The notes beneath the pieces were generated by a model. The model saw nothing but the letters and a program-made list of their open reading frames with translations, ran no database searches and was not told the DNA's origin. Shown one piece after another: positions 37,111 to 49,590 of a stretch of 64,000 nt of DNA. The translations under genes and the position numbers were made by a program. This DNA comes from Globodera rostochiensis. Taxonomy: Eukaryota; Nematoda; Chromadorea; Rhabditida; Heteroderidae. The DNA is taken from positions 2,159,501-2,223,500 of the forward strand of contig JAEVLN010000001.1 of assembly GCA_018350325.1 (NCBI GenBank), written 5' to 3'. Numbering within the stretch: position 1 is the first letter of the stretch; the number at the start of each line of letters is the position of its first letter.

Positions 37111-40100
37111 AAACCGAGCAAAATTGAGGGACAAAAATGGGACGACTGCCATCACCGCGAGTTGGCGGGCGGCGTGGCGGCTGTGGCCATAAATAAACGC
37201 GTCCAAGCAGCAGCAGGCGGATTGTGAGCGCAAATAAATATTGCTTTTTTTGGGGGGGGGGGGCGGGGGCTCGCCGGACGAAAGGCGCCGCCCCGCCCAT
37301 TGCCCAATTAAAAAAATCCCCCCCCCCCCCCCCCCCTCCCAATTTATGCAACAATTAACAAAATCCCCAATTTATGCAACTCATCAGCCAGCTCCAAAGG
37401 AAGACCAATTTTCGTCCATCAACAACAACAGCATCATCTTCAAATCATCATCCTCCAAAAACCCCCCCCAACGACGGGCAAACGGTGGACGACAATTTGC
37501 CCCATTTTCATCCGCCAAATCATCCAAAAGGATATTCGCCCCGAGGGGAGGGAAGGGGACAGCGTTCTTCCCCCTCTCCCTCCTCCTCCTCCTCCTCCTC
37601 CTCCTCCTCATCATCATCATCATCATTTTCACCCACTCGTACACCCCCAATTGCTTGGTGGGGGCAAATTGACCAAAATGTGTGGAGGAGGAGAACAGAA
37701 CGGGAGGGGGGGGGGTTGGGGTATTTTGACTTTGTTAACACCGGAGGGCAATGTGAAGGGAGGGCAGGGGGGGGGACAATGGCGGGGGGGGACGCGATGA
37801 TGGGGGGAGGGGCTGGGGGCGGAACAGTCGCTGGAGGGGAAGGAGGAGGAGGTGATATCGGGAAAATTGGCGGGAAATGATGGGGGGGGGAAGGGTGGCG
37901 GTTGGTTGGGTGGGTGTTGTTGATGATAATCAGATGGGACGGGGGGGGGGTAAGAAGAAGTATTGGTGGACGGAGCTGTTGCTGATGCTCTGATAAGAGA
38001 ATTGGGGGGGGGGAATAATGTGAAACAAAAAGTGATCGGACGACAGAGGCTGACTGATTAAAACATTTCTTGGCGTGATCGGTAAAAACCGCCCCGCGGG
38101 CGGTGCCGCAAAGTCTGAGCGACGGCGAGAAGAAAAACTGACGACTAATTCTCGGAACTATATACACACACAATATTCATTCTCGCCCCCCGGTTTGCAA
38201 GCAGTTCGTAAAAGATAACGCCGAGGCGGCTGCTGAACTTTTATTTTAAACTCTTGTGCCCTAAGGAAATTTTTTTTTGTTTAAGAAAAACATTTTTGGC
38301 ACAAATACTACGAACGGCACAAATTCGACTTTCATTTTTTTTTATGCCATTGTGTGGGTGTGTGTACAAATTTGCAAATTCGGAGTTCGATGTTGTGTAA
38401 CGGACGGGCCCATAAAGGGCCGCCGCACATTTAGCGTGGATAGCTCAGAGTGTCAACAAATGCATCGCATCAAGTTGAACGCGTTCGAGTCCCGTCAAGT
38501 GCCCATCCCCACTTTGGTGTCCCCCGCTGTCATCGCCGGACTGAATGCACTCCGCTAACAAAATGCAAATCGCCGCCGCCGCCCCCCCCCCCCCCCCCCC
38601 CAAATTTGAGGACATTTCACGGTTGACAAAATGCTGGAGAACTGCTGGGCACACCACACACAAACACACCGGTTCATTGAGCAAACAAAATTTTCTTGCA
38701 AATCCCTTCCCTCCCCCGAGGGGAGAGTGCATCGTGGTGGAAGCATGTGGTGGTGGTGATCACCACAATTCCCCACCCACCCAATCACCCAAATCACATC
38801 CAGTACTGATCGATCTGCTGCTGCTGCACACAAATGCGCAAGCAGACACTGGACGAGGAGGGCGGGGGGGGGGATGGGATCAACACCAGCAAGAGCTGAG
38901 TGAGTGCGGGGTGTGAGTGTGTACATGAAGCGCAAAAGATGACCCTGAATGTGAGCGAATGAAAGCGGAGGACACAGATTGGATGACAAAAAGTAGGCGG
39001 AATGATGTCAGTTCTGCCAAGGTGGGGGAGAGGATGAATGGCACAGCCCCCGAGGGGACGTCGGCAGAATGTATCAAAATGGAATAAAAGAATAAAGATT
39101 GAGATGAAAAGATGGCGGGCGGCACAGCGCCCCCGGAGGGCGGCATGTGATGCCCCAGTATGAGAAATGAAGACTGACTCTACAAAGAATGATGGCACAG
39201 CTCCACAAAAAAAGAAAGAAAAAGGATGTGGCACAGCCCCCGGAGGGGAATGAGGAATGAGAATGTAATATAAAGTGGAAGATGGAAATGAAGGTGACTC
39301 TGATGTGAGGAAGGAGGCGGAGAAAAGGGGGAGGAGCAAATGGGCTGTTGTAGTTGTAGGGGGAGAGAGAGAGAGAGAGAGAGAGAAAGAAAGAAAAGAG
39401 TTCAGCCCTTGAGGGGATGAAAATTGGGTGGAAGGTGAAGTGAAGTGACAAACAGCAACAGGAGGAGGAGGAGCAGGAGGAGGAGGAGAAGGAGGAGAAG
39501 GAGGTGAATGGTAAACTGAGAAAGAACAAACACACGCGAGCGGGGGGGGGGGGAGGCCGCTGAGTTGTGAAGAGAATGTTTCTGAGTGAGAGAGAGAAGA
39601 GAGACGGACGGACGGAAAGGAGTGCAGTTGCAGATGGAGATGAAGAGGATGGATGATTTGGAAGAGGAAGAGGAGGAGGAGGAGGAGAAGAAGGAGCAGC
39701 ACCTCCGGGGGTCCTCCTCCTCCGACGGATGAAAGTGGACGAGAGGGGGGGGGGGGGGGGGGGGAGCGGCCGGCGATGGGCGGAAGATGGATCGGAAGAG
39801 TGGGGGGGGGGGCAGGGGCAGGCTCTGCTGCTGTTAGTTCTCCTAAGTGTTGGACGCCGGGGGGGGGGGGGAGAGGGGAGGGGGAGGCGATGAATTCGGA
39901 CGGGAAGGAGGGGGGAGGGGGGGGGGGGTGGAGGACGTATTCCCAACCCCAAAACCCCCACACTGCTGCTGGTCCTGCTGGTCATCATCATCCACTCTCC
40001 CCGCCCCACCCCACCCCACTAGCCAATCTCGCCAATTGCCCAATCGCCCCCCGGGGTCCCCCCCCCCCCATCCTTGTCCCCGTCGGCGGTCTTCAGGTGT

Positions 40101-40930
40101 GTGTCCAACTGGCCCAGCACCGAATGACTCTCTCGCCCCTCCCGATGCTATCACAGAGAGCCGTGGAATGGAATGTGAATGGCCAACCCCCGCGGCAGGT
40201 ATTTGTACGACGACGACGACGACGAAGCAGCAAAGTGAAGCAAAGTGGCCACACACACACACGATTTCGAGCCGGGAATACCGAGAATATCCAAGAGAGA
40301 AAAACAACGACGGGCCGAGTGCTGCTGGCTTCTTCCTCAGAAAGTTCAAAGAACACCCACTCTCGAGACGAGTGTCTTGACCCCCCGGGGGATGGTGGCT
40401 CCATGAAATACGATGCTGCGATGGAATAATAGAAAATTGAGCACAAAACTCTTGGCGCTGAATGAAGAAGGCATTTGAAGTTGAGAATAAACAGAATGCT
40501 AAAAACTGGGTGATGATGTAACAACCAACACACAATGCCAACCAGGGGTGGCACGTTTTCAAAAATGGCATTTCGCATTGAGCTTTAATGCCAAAGGCGA
40601 AAATTGGGTGGGGGGGGCGGTTGTTTTGCCTTTAAGGGAATAAAGAGCATTGCCGCGATGAATGGATGCCCCCTTCCATCCCCCGAGGGGAAAAAGGGAA
40701 ATATAAATATTATTTGGACATTCCGAAAGCCTGAATTTCATTTGCGCATTGTTGACATTGTGGCTGGCTTTCTTGGTTGGTGGGCCGGCTCTGCGCAAAC
40801 ATTTCCCTTTGTGCGAGTGCGCCCGGCCGCCCGGTGGATTTCCCTGGGGGGGAGGGGAGGGGGGTTGGCTGACCATTGTCCGTTCCGTTCCGCCCAATTC
40901 CCCCAATTCACTCCCAATTATCCCCCCCCC
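37111..40930. other. Gene-poor DNA with palindromes and homopolymers
   Basis: CTCCTC/CATCAT microsatellites (37575-37625), G runs, and a series of GGCACAGC-CCCCGGAGGGG-type palindromes spaced roughly 100 bp apart between 38,700 and 39,420. No exon chain could be built on either strand. Confidence 0.55.
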
Positions 40931-40934
40931 CCCC

Positions 40935-41215
40935 CCCTCTGCTTTCTCTACCCTCCGCTGTCGGTGCACTGTCTCGTCCCTGTCAATTATCCCTATGCTT
41001 TCTCTACCCTCCGCTTTCGGTGCACTGTCTCGTCCCTGTCAATTATCCCTATGCTTTCTCTACCTGCCACTTTCGGTGCACTGTCTGGTCCCTGTCAATT
41101 ATCCCCCTCTGCTTTCTCTACCCGCTGCTGGGTTTAACACACACTCTATCGAGACTCGGCTCCAATTATCCCTCTGCTTTCTCTACCTGCCACTTTCAGT
41201 GCACTGTCTCGCCGC
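40935..41215. repeat. ~60-bp tandem repeat
   Basis: About four to five units of CTGCTTTCTCTACCC, then CGGTGCACTGTCTCG, then CCTGTCAATTATCCC. One unit is interrupted near 41125-41165. Confidence 0.85.
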
Positions 41216-42287
41216 GACCTTTCGCTTTCGGCACAATCTCTAATACGATTTACAATTAGCTCCATGTCTTCTCTACCGTCCCCACTTTCATCACACTCTC
41301 TCTCATCGCAGTGTGTACACTCTCTCCTCCCCGTCGTGCACTCTGTTTCGCTGCCGTCTCTATTCCCTACAACACCACACACTTTCTCTGATTGTCGCGT
41401 TTGCGCCCCATACAATAAATTCATTCAGCCGCGGAGAGCCATTGTCCCCTCCCCCCCCCTCCCCCCCCCTCGTCCCCCGCAAATTTGGGTACGCGAAACA
41501 CGACAACGACGACGACAACGGCGCTTAATGGTCGGAGGGCACAACTCTGTGCTTGCTGTCGTTTGCCATGCCCCCGGAGGGCACACACATTTTGCTCCCC
41601 CCCCCCCCCGGCTAAGCCCATGGGGTTCCTCTCCTCATTAACATTTTCGCGCAAGGGCACATAAATCAAACCGAACGATTTGCGGCAAAATTAATGAGCG
41701 GAAAGGGACAAAATGTCCAAAAAAACACTTTTTAGAGACATTTATTCTTTCACTAATTAGAATTGTGTCCGAAGAGCAGCTCACTTAAATTGCTCCCTCC
41801 CCCCGAGGGGTTTTATTTGTTACAATTATTTAAATGCACAAAAAGAAAGAAAAAGGGTGAAGAAATGAGCCAAATGAGTCGAACAAAAATCCCCCCCCCC
41901 CCCCAAAGTTTTGTGGACGAAAAAATGTTTGCTCCCCGTCCAATGACATTTTTGATGCATTGGCCAACCAAAACCTTAACCAACCAGCCAACCACGATGT
42001 AATGAAAAAAGTGTGTCTCTGTTTTTGAAATGCCAAATTTACGGGTCCCAAATTTGATTCAAAAAAATTTTTTAAAACAAATTTGGGTCTGGAATTTTTT
42101 GATCGGAAAATTCTGGGTCTTGGCGCAATACTTAGTCCAGAAAATGCAGAGATTCACAGTGGATTTTCGTGAACACGCAGAGTAAGAAAATCGGGTCGGT
42201 CCCCCGGACGCTGTCAAGATTCCGATCAGACCAGATTTGATCTGATCTGATCACCTTCTCTCTATCGCCTCTGGGAGGGTTGGTATC
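41216..42287. other. Gene-poor DNA
   Basis: C runs, palindromes such as CCCCGAGGGG at 41801-41810, and a GATCTGATCTGATCA stretch near 42235-42250. No supportable gene. Confidence 0.5.
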
Positions 42288-42366
42288 CCCAGAAAATGGC
42301 GCCTCCGGGGGTTGGTATCCCCAGAAAATGGCGCCTCCGGGGGTTGATATCCCCAGAAAATGGCGA
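42288..42366. repeat. 31-bp tandem repeat, about 2.5 copies
   Basis: The unit GGTATCCCCAGAAAATGGCG plus CCTCCGGGGGTT is repeated head to tail; the CCTCCGGGGG part is one of the short palindromes common in this half of the window. Confidence 0.85.
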
Positions 42367-42789
42367 CACTTTTGTGTCCAATGGACGGACGGACGGAAGA
42401 GGAACAAACAATTTGGTGACCGGAACGGGCTGGACAACGCGAATGTGGAATAGGTAAATGTTGGTGGTGGTGGTGGTGGTGGTTGGTCTTTGGCCGGACG
42501 GAATATTTGAATTTTTATCAACACGAAAACTTTGTGTCACAATTAGGTTTGTGTGTGTGTAAGGGCGACGACGGGAACGGACGACAAATTCGAGAGCAAA
42601 GAAGGTTCTCGAGAATAAAAGTGAATTGTGAATATTTGATGAGGGGGGGGGGGGATTTTTTATATATAAATGCATGGGGGGGGGAGGGGACACACTTTGG
42701 TGGGGGGTGGGGGCGGGGAGAAAGAATAATGGGGGGAGGGGGGGAGGGGAGGTGGGAGAGAGAGTTTGGGGGTAGAGAAAAAGAGGGAA

Positions 42790-43075
42790 TAGTTCGAGAA
42801 GAATGAGAGAGAGTGAGTGAGAATGAGAGAGGGAGAGTGAGAGAGAGAGAGTGAGAGAGAGTGTAAGAGAGTGAGTGAAAGACTGAGAGAGAATGAGAGA
42901 GGGAGGGAGAGTGAGAGAGAGTGTAAGAGAGTGAGTGAAAGACTGAGAGAGAATGAGAGAGGGAGGGAGAGTGAGAGAGAGTGTAAGAGAGTGAGTGAGA
43001 GGAAGAGAGAGTGTGAGAGGAAGAGGAAGAGAGAGTGTGAGAGGGAGAAGGAGAGAGAGTGTGAGAGAGTGAGAG
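42790..43075 (+). repeat. GAGA-rich minisatellite
   Basis: Nested repeats of GAGAGAGTGAGTGA and AGTGTAAGAGAGTGAGTG with a higher-order unit of ~64 bp repeated about three times (42840-42990). Confidence 0.85.
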
Positions 43076-43695
43076 GGGCAGCAGACAAACAGGCGACACG
43101 AACAGCTGGGCCGCCGATGTTTGGTGGAGCCACACATTGTCCAACTAAATGGGGACGAAAGGGTCAATTGACGACAAAAGGCTGTAATAATCCCCCCCCC
43201 CTCGCTTCGGCAGCGCCAACGGATTTTCCCCCCAGGAGGGACAGGCCAAAAATTCTCTTTTGAGTCCATTCACTTCTTTTACTTTACATTTTTCCCGTCA
43301 CCACTCAATCATTCCGGACGGGTTGATCAGTGATCAGTGATCAGAATGATTGTGACCCGCTTGAGGGGAAGTCTGCTCTGAAGTGTTTAGGCGCTTGTGG
43401 GTCCAATCAAAAATTGTCCAAGGCTTGGGAGAGGAGGAAAGATTTATGGACCACCGTCACTCGCTCGGCTGTCAGGTGATCAGCCAGCCAGCCAGCCGCC
43501 AGACAGAATGAATGAATGGGCCCCGCGGGGGGGGGGAGGAATTCGGAGGGGGAAACATTTTTGCTTAATCTCTGGATTAAGCCGTAAAAATGTTGCAATG
43601 TCAAAGTAGCTCCTGCTGCTGCTGTTGCTGATCAGTGATGTCAATCACCGGCCGGCCACGGATCAGTCCGGTGGCGGGCGGCTGTCAGATCATCT

Positions 43696-43785
43696 CCCCC
43701 CCCCCCCCCCCTCCCCTCCCTCCCTCCCTCCCCCCCCCCCTCCCTCCCTCCCTCCCTCCCTCCCTCCCTCCCTCCCTCCCTCCCA
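43696..43785. repeat. CCCT microsatellite with C runs
   Basis: A C run, four CCCT units, a second C run and then about eleven CCCT units. Confidence 0.9.
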
Positions 43786-46550
43786 CCCAATCCAATGCTG
43801 ATCAAAATGAGCTGTCGCCGTCCGCTTTTTGCCTTTTCCACTCGCTTTTGATCTTTACAAGAATGGGCTGTCAGATCTCCGGCCAGCCGGTCGGTCGGTC
43901 TCTGGTCGAACCGCTGTCAACAAATAAGCTGACTGATCAAATCGGGTCGGCAACACATCAAAGGGGGGTGGGGGAAAGGAGGTTTTGGGGGGGGGGGGCT
44001 TTATCTGTTCTGATCTGCGCCTCGCGGGCGGGCAATCATGGGAAAAATAAGTTGCAAAATTAACTGCCCCCTCGGCAAGTGTGTTCAGAGTGCTTCGCCG
44101 CCGCCACTGATCACATTTTTCTTATCGATGCCACTCATCTTTCCCCATTTTTCCTCCAGGGCGTGTTGTTTACCCCTCCGGGGTTCGGGGGGTGGGGAGG
44201 GGGGGAATTCTTCTTCTTCTCCCTCGGCCTCTCCTCCCCTCTGTGTTATCGTTTTCTGTGTTTTTTTTTGAATCCAAATCCTTCAACCGTGTGGAGGAAA
44301 GGGGAAGGGTTAGACATTTCGTCCACACCCCCCCCCCCCCCCCCCCCCCCCCGGGAGGGATGTTTGTGTGCCCTTTAGGGAGGAAATTGGAAATGTGAGC
44401 ACACCCTGGGAGGAAAAGGAAGAGGAGAGAGACGTAGAGGAGGAAGAGCCCCCCTCCCCTCCGGGGAAAAGAGCCCCCCCTTCCCCTCCCCCTCCAGGGA
44501 GAGCGGGGACTGAACAACGTAAACAACATTTTCACGTCCCCCGCCCCTCCGGGGCCGCGGTCCGCCTCCACTTACTCACTGCCCCCCCCCCCCTCTCTCA
44601 CTGACAAACAATCCAATTTTGTGCCCTCCCGGCCCCCCTCTCCCCAATTTTGCAATTTTTACGACACGGAAAATGCGAATGGATTGGACGGGGGGGGGAG
44701 AAATTTGTGGTGAAAGAACAAAAAGTGACACGACAGCGCCGCCAGCACCACACAATCTTTTTGCCGTCCTTCGCACACAAAATTGGTTGGTCGGTTGGAC
44801 GCGTTCGGCGGGGAAGTAAAATTTTTTTTTTTTTGAGATTTTAAAAGGGGGGCAAAAAATGATCAAACACTGTGCTTTTGGTGGTGGTTAAAGCTGTCAA
44901 CAAAACATTTGGAGGGGCCAAAGATTGTCCCCCCGGGGGGGGGGAAGCTTTTGCTTTTGTCAACACGCACACTTCGGCTGCTGCTGCTGCTAGGGTCTTG
45001 ATCAGCGGAAGATTCGCGCTCTAAGAGAAAAAGCATCTGTCTGATCAGAAAACTGATCAGTCCTCTACACCAGCACAGAGTGAATAAGGAATGGGACAGT
45101 TACAAAAGCCGATCGGGGGGGGGAACATGTGCCAGATAAAAATTATTATTATGAAAGTGATCAGACACACTGTGACACAGGAAAAGGAGGAAAAGCATGC
45201 GCAATCGCAGATACTATTTGAAAAGCGTCGACTGATCAGAGAGAGGGGTGTGTCCTTTTTTGATCAGTGAATTTGTTTGAAATTACGGCAGACCGTGCAT
45301 ATATATATGTACATAGTTTTCTGATTTCAGCAGCGAAAATGAGGGCGATTATCCATTTCCCCCCCCCCCCGGCGTTTTGTGTTTGTTTGATTTTGTGATT
45401 TTGGAAGGCCCTGCGCAATGATTGATAGTTTGTTATTGCGTTGCGCACAGTGTCATAGACTCACTTCACTCATTTCTTTCTCTTTTTTTTTTTGTGACTC
45501 CCCAAAACTCCCCATCCGTCCGACCACGCGGCTGGCCGCCGATTGGCGGCGAAATGGCGCGCGGCGTCCGCCTCGCCGCCGCTACGGTGCCGCGCACCCG
45601 CGCCAACAAATCACCGCCGGCCGCCACTTTTTGGAGGACGGCGGCGGCGGCGTCCGTTTAACACACAAAAATAGTAAATAGCGCCGGGGGCGATGCTGTC
45701 GGAAGCAACAAAAAAAAAAGAATGGGGGGGGGGAAAAAGTAAAAAAGAGAGCGATTGGATGGATGGGGGACGACGAATGGATGGAACGCGGTTTTTTGCG
45801 ATTGTTGCGATGGATGGACGCCGGGGGGGGGGAGGGGGAGAGACGCCGGGGGGGGGGGAGGATAATGACGACGACGACGATAATGTGGATGTTTTGCTTG
45901 GGGGGGGGAGGGGATTGGTAGGGGAAATTTGGGGAGGGGTACTGGATATGACAAATCAAACACACGCGCATGCTGAAGCAGGCTGAAGCAGCGAGCAAAA
46001 AGCCTTTCTTTGGGATGGAATGGACAAATAAATATTTGTGGAGGATCCATTAAATCCCAAAAAATGCTTTTTTAGGAGAGGGGGGGGGGCTTTGGGTTTG
46101 TTCAGCGGATTTTCAGTGCCTAAATTACCTATGTGTAATTTGGGGCTGCTGAAATTACGCGTTCTGGAGCTAAAAATGAAAAGTTTCTGCTGGGGGCTTT
46201 TTTGCCTTGGGCGGGGGGTAAAAATCAAAAACCATTTTTGGACATTTCGCCAAAAAATTGCAGACAAATTGTCTTGAGGGGAAATTTTGGTGCTAATTTT
46301 AGGGACAAACAACATTGGGATAAGCCCGAAAAATAGAAGAACAAATACCTACATTCGATAGATTTTGCCAAATTGGAGACAAATTGTCTTGGCAGGACAA
46401 TTTGTCAATGAATTTTAAATTTTAATAGTCGGGCAGCCCCAACACATTAGAGGGTTTCAGATAAATTGTTATGAAGAAAATATCTTTTTTGTTTTGTTTT
46501 TATGTTTGCATTTTACTTACTGTACCCCCCCCCCCCCCCGCACATTTTCA
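43786..46550. other. Gene-poor DNA
   Basis: Homopolymers (about 25 C near 44328-44352), TGATCA clusters (45000-45260) and a CpG-rich island-like segment (45525-45660) with no splice-supported exon. Nothing else recognisable. Confidence 0.45.
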
Positions 46551-46684
46551 GGAAAAAGCGCCTCAGGGGAAATGAGCGGCGCCGCCGGCGCCATTCTGGC
46601 ACAAAGTGGCGGCGGCGGCGGCGGCGGCGCCATTCGGAGACAAAAAATGGCCATAAATCTTTTGGCCGATGGCCTTCCGCCAAA
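46551..46684 (+). CDS. Possible isolated exon (low confidence)
   Basis: A strong acceptor (CACATTTTCAG) is followed by an open frame beginning KSASGEMSGAAG, a Gly run from GGC repeats, and RRQKMAINLLADGLPPN, then a fair donor (GTTAGTG). The ATG at 46572 could be a start codon. I could not connect it to any other exon. It may be a chance reading of CpG-rich repeat DNA. Confidence 0.2.
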
Positions 46685-47762
46685 TGTTAGTGTTGTGCCC
46701 AGCTTCCCCCCCCCCCCCCCTCTCTGTTCCGTCCAATTTTTCTTCCTTTTCCAAAACGACGTTTGACCCCCCCCCCCCCTAAAAATTGTTCCAAATTCCC
46801 TCTCATCAGTCGAAGAATGGGCAAAATAAAAAGGAGAAAGTGTCATGGGACAGGGGACACGTAGGGCAAAATTTATTGGACGACGGAACGAGTTGGGAGG
46901 GGGGGGGGGACGGGAATGGAAGAATAATGGGACGACGATTTGGACGGACGGATGGAGAGAATGGACCGGAAAAGTACCAATTTTGGGCAGGAAAGATGTG
47001 CCATCATTTTGGTCAACAAAGAAAAGTACCAACTTCGATCAGGAAAGGAAGAGTGCCATTTTGATCAATCAATGATTGTGTCCTCAGGAAAGACAAGTGC
47101 CAATTTTGGTCAGAAAGATGCCAAACTAATTTTTCTGAAAAAAATTAAAACATACCTACCTATTTGTTTTATTTAAGTTGAATTTTCATTTTTTAAAAAT
47201 CCGTTAAATTCTTTGTTCTTTTTAAAAAGTTTCTCCAATAAATTTTGTGCCACCTTTTAAAGTGAAGCGAATCGTTTCAGGAAGTAAAATTGAAACCGTG
47301 CGAATAGAATTTGTTGTTGTGCACATTTTTATATTCGTTGGATAGTTGCAAAAAATTTTGCTGCTTTAAAAAATTCTCGCGGGCGGTTGAACAATGGCCA
47401 ACCTCCCCCCGGGGGGGGGGGGGGGGAGGTGCCCGGGGGGGGGGGATTAGGAGAGAAAGTGAGAGAGGGAAAATTGAGAGCAAAGACTGAAAGGGATCCA
47501 TTGAAAGCATCCGTTCCGTTCCGTTCCCAATTTCCATCTGTCCCCCCCCCCCTCTCTCCCGCCTTAACCCTTAAGGCTTAAAATTGGCCTTTCCCCTCAG
47601 GGGCTCGCGGTGCATTTGCGAGCAGAATTATTCGGGGGGGGGGGTGAAGGGTAAAAGAGGGGGGGGGGAGGGGGGGGGCTAATGGGTTAAAGGAGGTGCT
47701 TGTGCAGTAAACAGTGCAGAGAGAGAGTCAGAGAGATAGGGGTAGAGAAACAGAGTGACGGG
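46685..47762. other. Gene-poor DNA
   Basis: Low-complexity runs and several near-repeats of AGTGCCA(A/T)TTTTGGTCA between 46970 and 47120. No gene. Confidence 0.4.
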
Positions 47763-48092
47763 ACATAGCACGTGAATCAGAGAACACCACATGAGAGAAA
47801 GAGCAGGGAAGAAAGAATAAGCACTTTCATAACCCAGGACCAGAGAAGACAGAGCAGCGAAGAGATAGCACGTGAATCAGAGAACACCACATGAGAGAAA
47901 GAGCAGGGAAGAAAGAAGAAGCACTTTCATAACCCAGGACCAGAGAAGACAGAGCAGCGAAGAGATAGCACGTGAATCAGAGAAGACAGAGCAGCAAAGA
48001 GATAGCACGGGAATCAGAGAAGACAGAGCAGCAAAGAGATAGCACGGGAATCAGAGAAGACAGAGCAGCAAAGAAATAGCACGGGGGAAAAG
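47763..48092 (+). repeat. Two-tier minisatellite
   Basis: Two ~100-bp units (47766-47965) beginning ATAGCACGTGAATCAGAGAA are followed by three to four ~40-bp units that keep only the first and last parts of the long unit (GAATCAGAGAAGACAGAGCA). The short units look like internal deletions of the long one. Confidence 0.85.
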
Positions 48093-48680
48093 CAACAAAA
48101 ACGTAGGGGAAGAGAAGCAAAGATTGGTTTGTTTACACAAAACTCTCTGCACCCATCCGAATCGAATTTTTCAATTTAGCTTCTTCCAATTGCTTTTGTG
48201 GCCACCACAGTTTTTTGTGTGCCCCTGGCGCCCAGTGTGTGCACGCATTTCACTGTGTAAGCCTTTGGGCGCTTTTGTTTGTGTACACGCTCCGCTGCCG
48301 GCCCCTCCGGGGGTGGACGGGCGGGCGGGGGGGGGGGGGGGACCAATTTTCATGAAGGAAAACAATAACAAAAAATGCCAACACGGGCCACCATTCCTCT
48401 CATTTGGCACGGGGTCGGTCAAATTTAATTGTTTTGGCACTGCCAAAGTGCGTAAACATAACCCCTACGGGGATCATGAGGGAAAATGTGGTGAAGAAGT
48501 GAGGCAAGGCAATTTTTGATGGCAAGTGCCAACGTGGGATGGTGGCATGAAGGATGGGTTTTTTATTTCAAAATTCATCAACATTTTGGGCCAATAAACG
48601 CGTTTTTCAAACCCCGGAGGGGTTTTGTGTTGAAGATAGTCAAATTTGGCGGGAAATTCATGGTATTATCTTTAGTAATT

Positions 48681-48705
48681 CATAAAACCCCGAGAGGGTT
48701 TTATG
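48681..48705. repeat. Perfect hairpin, 10-bp arms
   Basis: CATAAAACCC, the five-base loop CGAGA, then GGGTTTTATG. Two related AAACCCCGGAGGGGTTT dyads lie at about 48609-48625 and 48893-48909. Confidence 0.85.
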
Positions 48706-49330
48706 CTAAAGGTAGTAAATGAAATTAAATTTTTTGTGCATTCCTTTAAAATCCAAGAAACCCCCCCCCCCCGGGGGGGGGGGGGGTTGTACAAAGAGTT
48801 GCACTATTTTAGCGCAAATCCCTTACACAACATACCAAGCCTAGTCTAATGGAGGCAATACAAATTTTTGCGCCTTTATTTAGGCGTACATAAACCCCGG
48901 AGGGGTTTTAAGCCAACAAAAAAAAGGTGGGCGGCTTATTCGGACACATTTATATTCGGTTGGATTGGATTAATGGGGGAGGGGAGGGGGATATTCTGGT
49001 GACAATAAATTAGTGGGAATGCATATTTATGCCCTCAGCCCATCAACAGCAAGCAGCGCAGCCCCCCCCCCCCCACTCAATTCACGCTTTGCATTCTCTG
49101 CGCTGAAGCGGGCGGGCGCGTCGGAAGAACGCTAAAGGCGGGGGGGGGGGGGGTCCATCCCCTGGGGGGAGAGAGAAGTCCATCCCCCCCAGGGGGCCCA
49201 TCCCCAAAATCTTGTGAATGTATCCGATGGGTTGCACTTTTGCACCAAACCATCGGCATTTACGATACACTATTTCTCCTCTTCGCTGCTTTCTTTTTCT
49301 GACTCTCCAATGTTGCCGCGGCACTATTTT

Positions 49331-49590
49331 TCGTCGTGCCCTGCCATCTCTGCCACGCCCAAGTGCCGTACTATTTCGTCTTGCCCTGCCATCTCTACCA
49401 CGCCCAAGTGCCACACTATTTCGTCGTGCCCTGCCATCTCTACCACGCCCAAGTGCCACACTATTTCGTCGTGCCCTGCCATCTCTACCACGCCCAAGTG
49501 CCACACTATTTCGTCGTGCCCTGCCATCTCTACCACGCCCAAGTGCCACACTATTTCGTCGTGCCCTGCCATCTCTACCACGCCTAAGTG
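49331..49590. repeat. 45-bp tandem repeat, about six copies
   Basis: The unit runs GTGCCCTGCCATCTCTACCA, CGCCCAAGTGCCACACTATT, TCGTC. Because 45 is divisible by three it is open in five of the reading frames (for example VALGRGRDGRARRNS on the minus strand), which produces ORFs without meaning gene content. Confidence 0.9.

Noticed and set aside
35801..37354. 517-codon minus-strand open frame rich in Ser, Phe, His and Leu
   Set aside because: It is a translation of the purine-rich minisatellite; two other minus frames across the same DNA are just as open.
38430..38505. tRNA-like A box (TAGCTCAG) and B box (GTTCGAGTCCC)
   Set aside because: The acceptor and D stems do not pair and the 3' end does not complement the 5' end; at most a chance match or decayed tRNA relic.
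38277..38558. 93-codon plus-strand frame with a hydrophobic stretch
   Set aside because: No acceptor, donor or homologous motif; it lies in low-complexity gene-poor DNA.
42262..43269. 335-codon minus-strand frame rich in Ser-Leu-Thr-Leu
   Set aside because: Translation of the GAGA-rich minisatellite and neighbouring runs; several frames are open equally.
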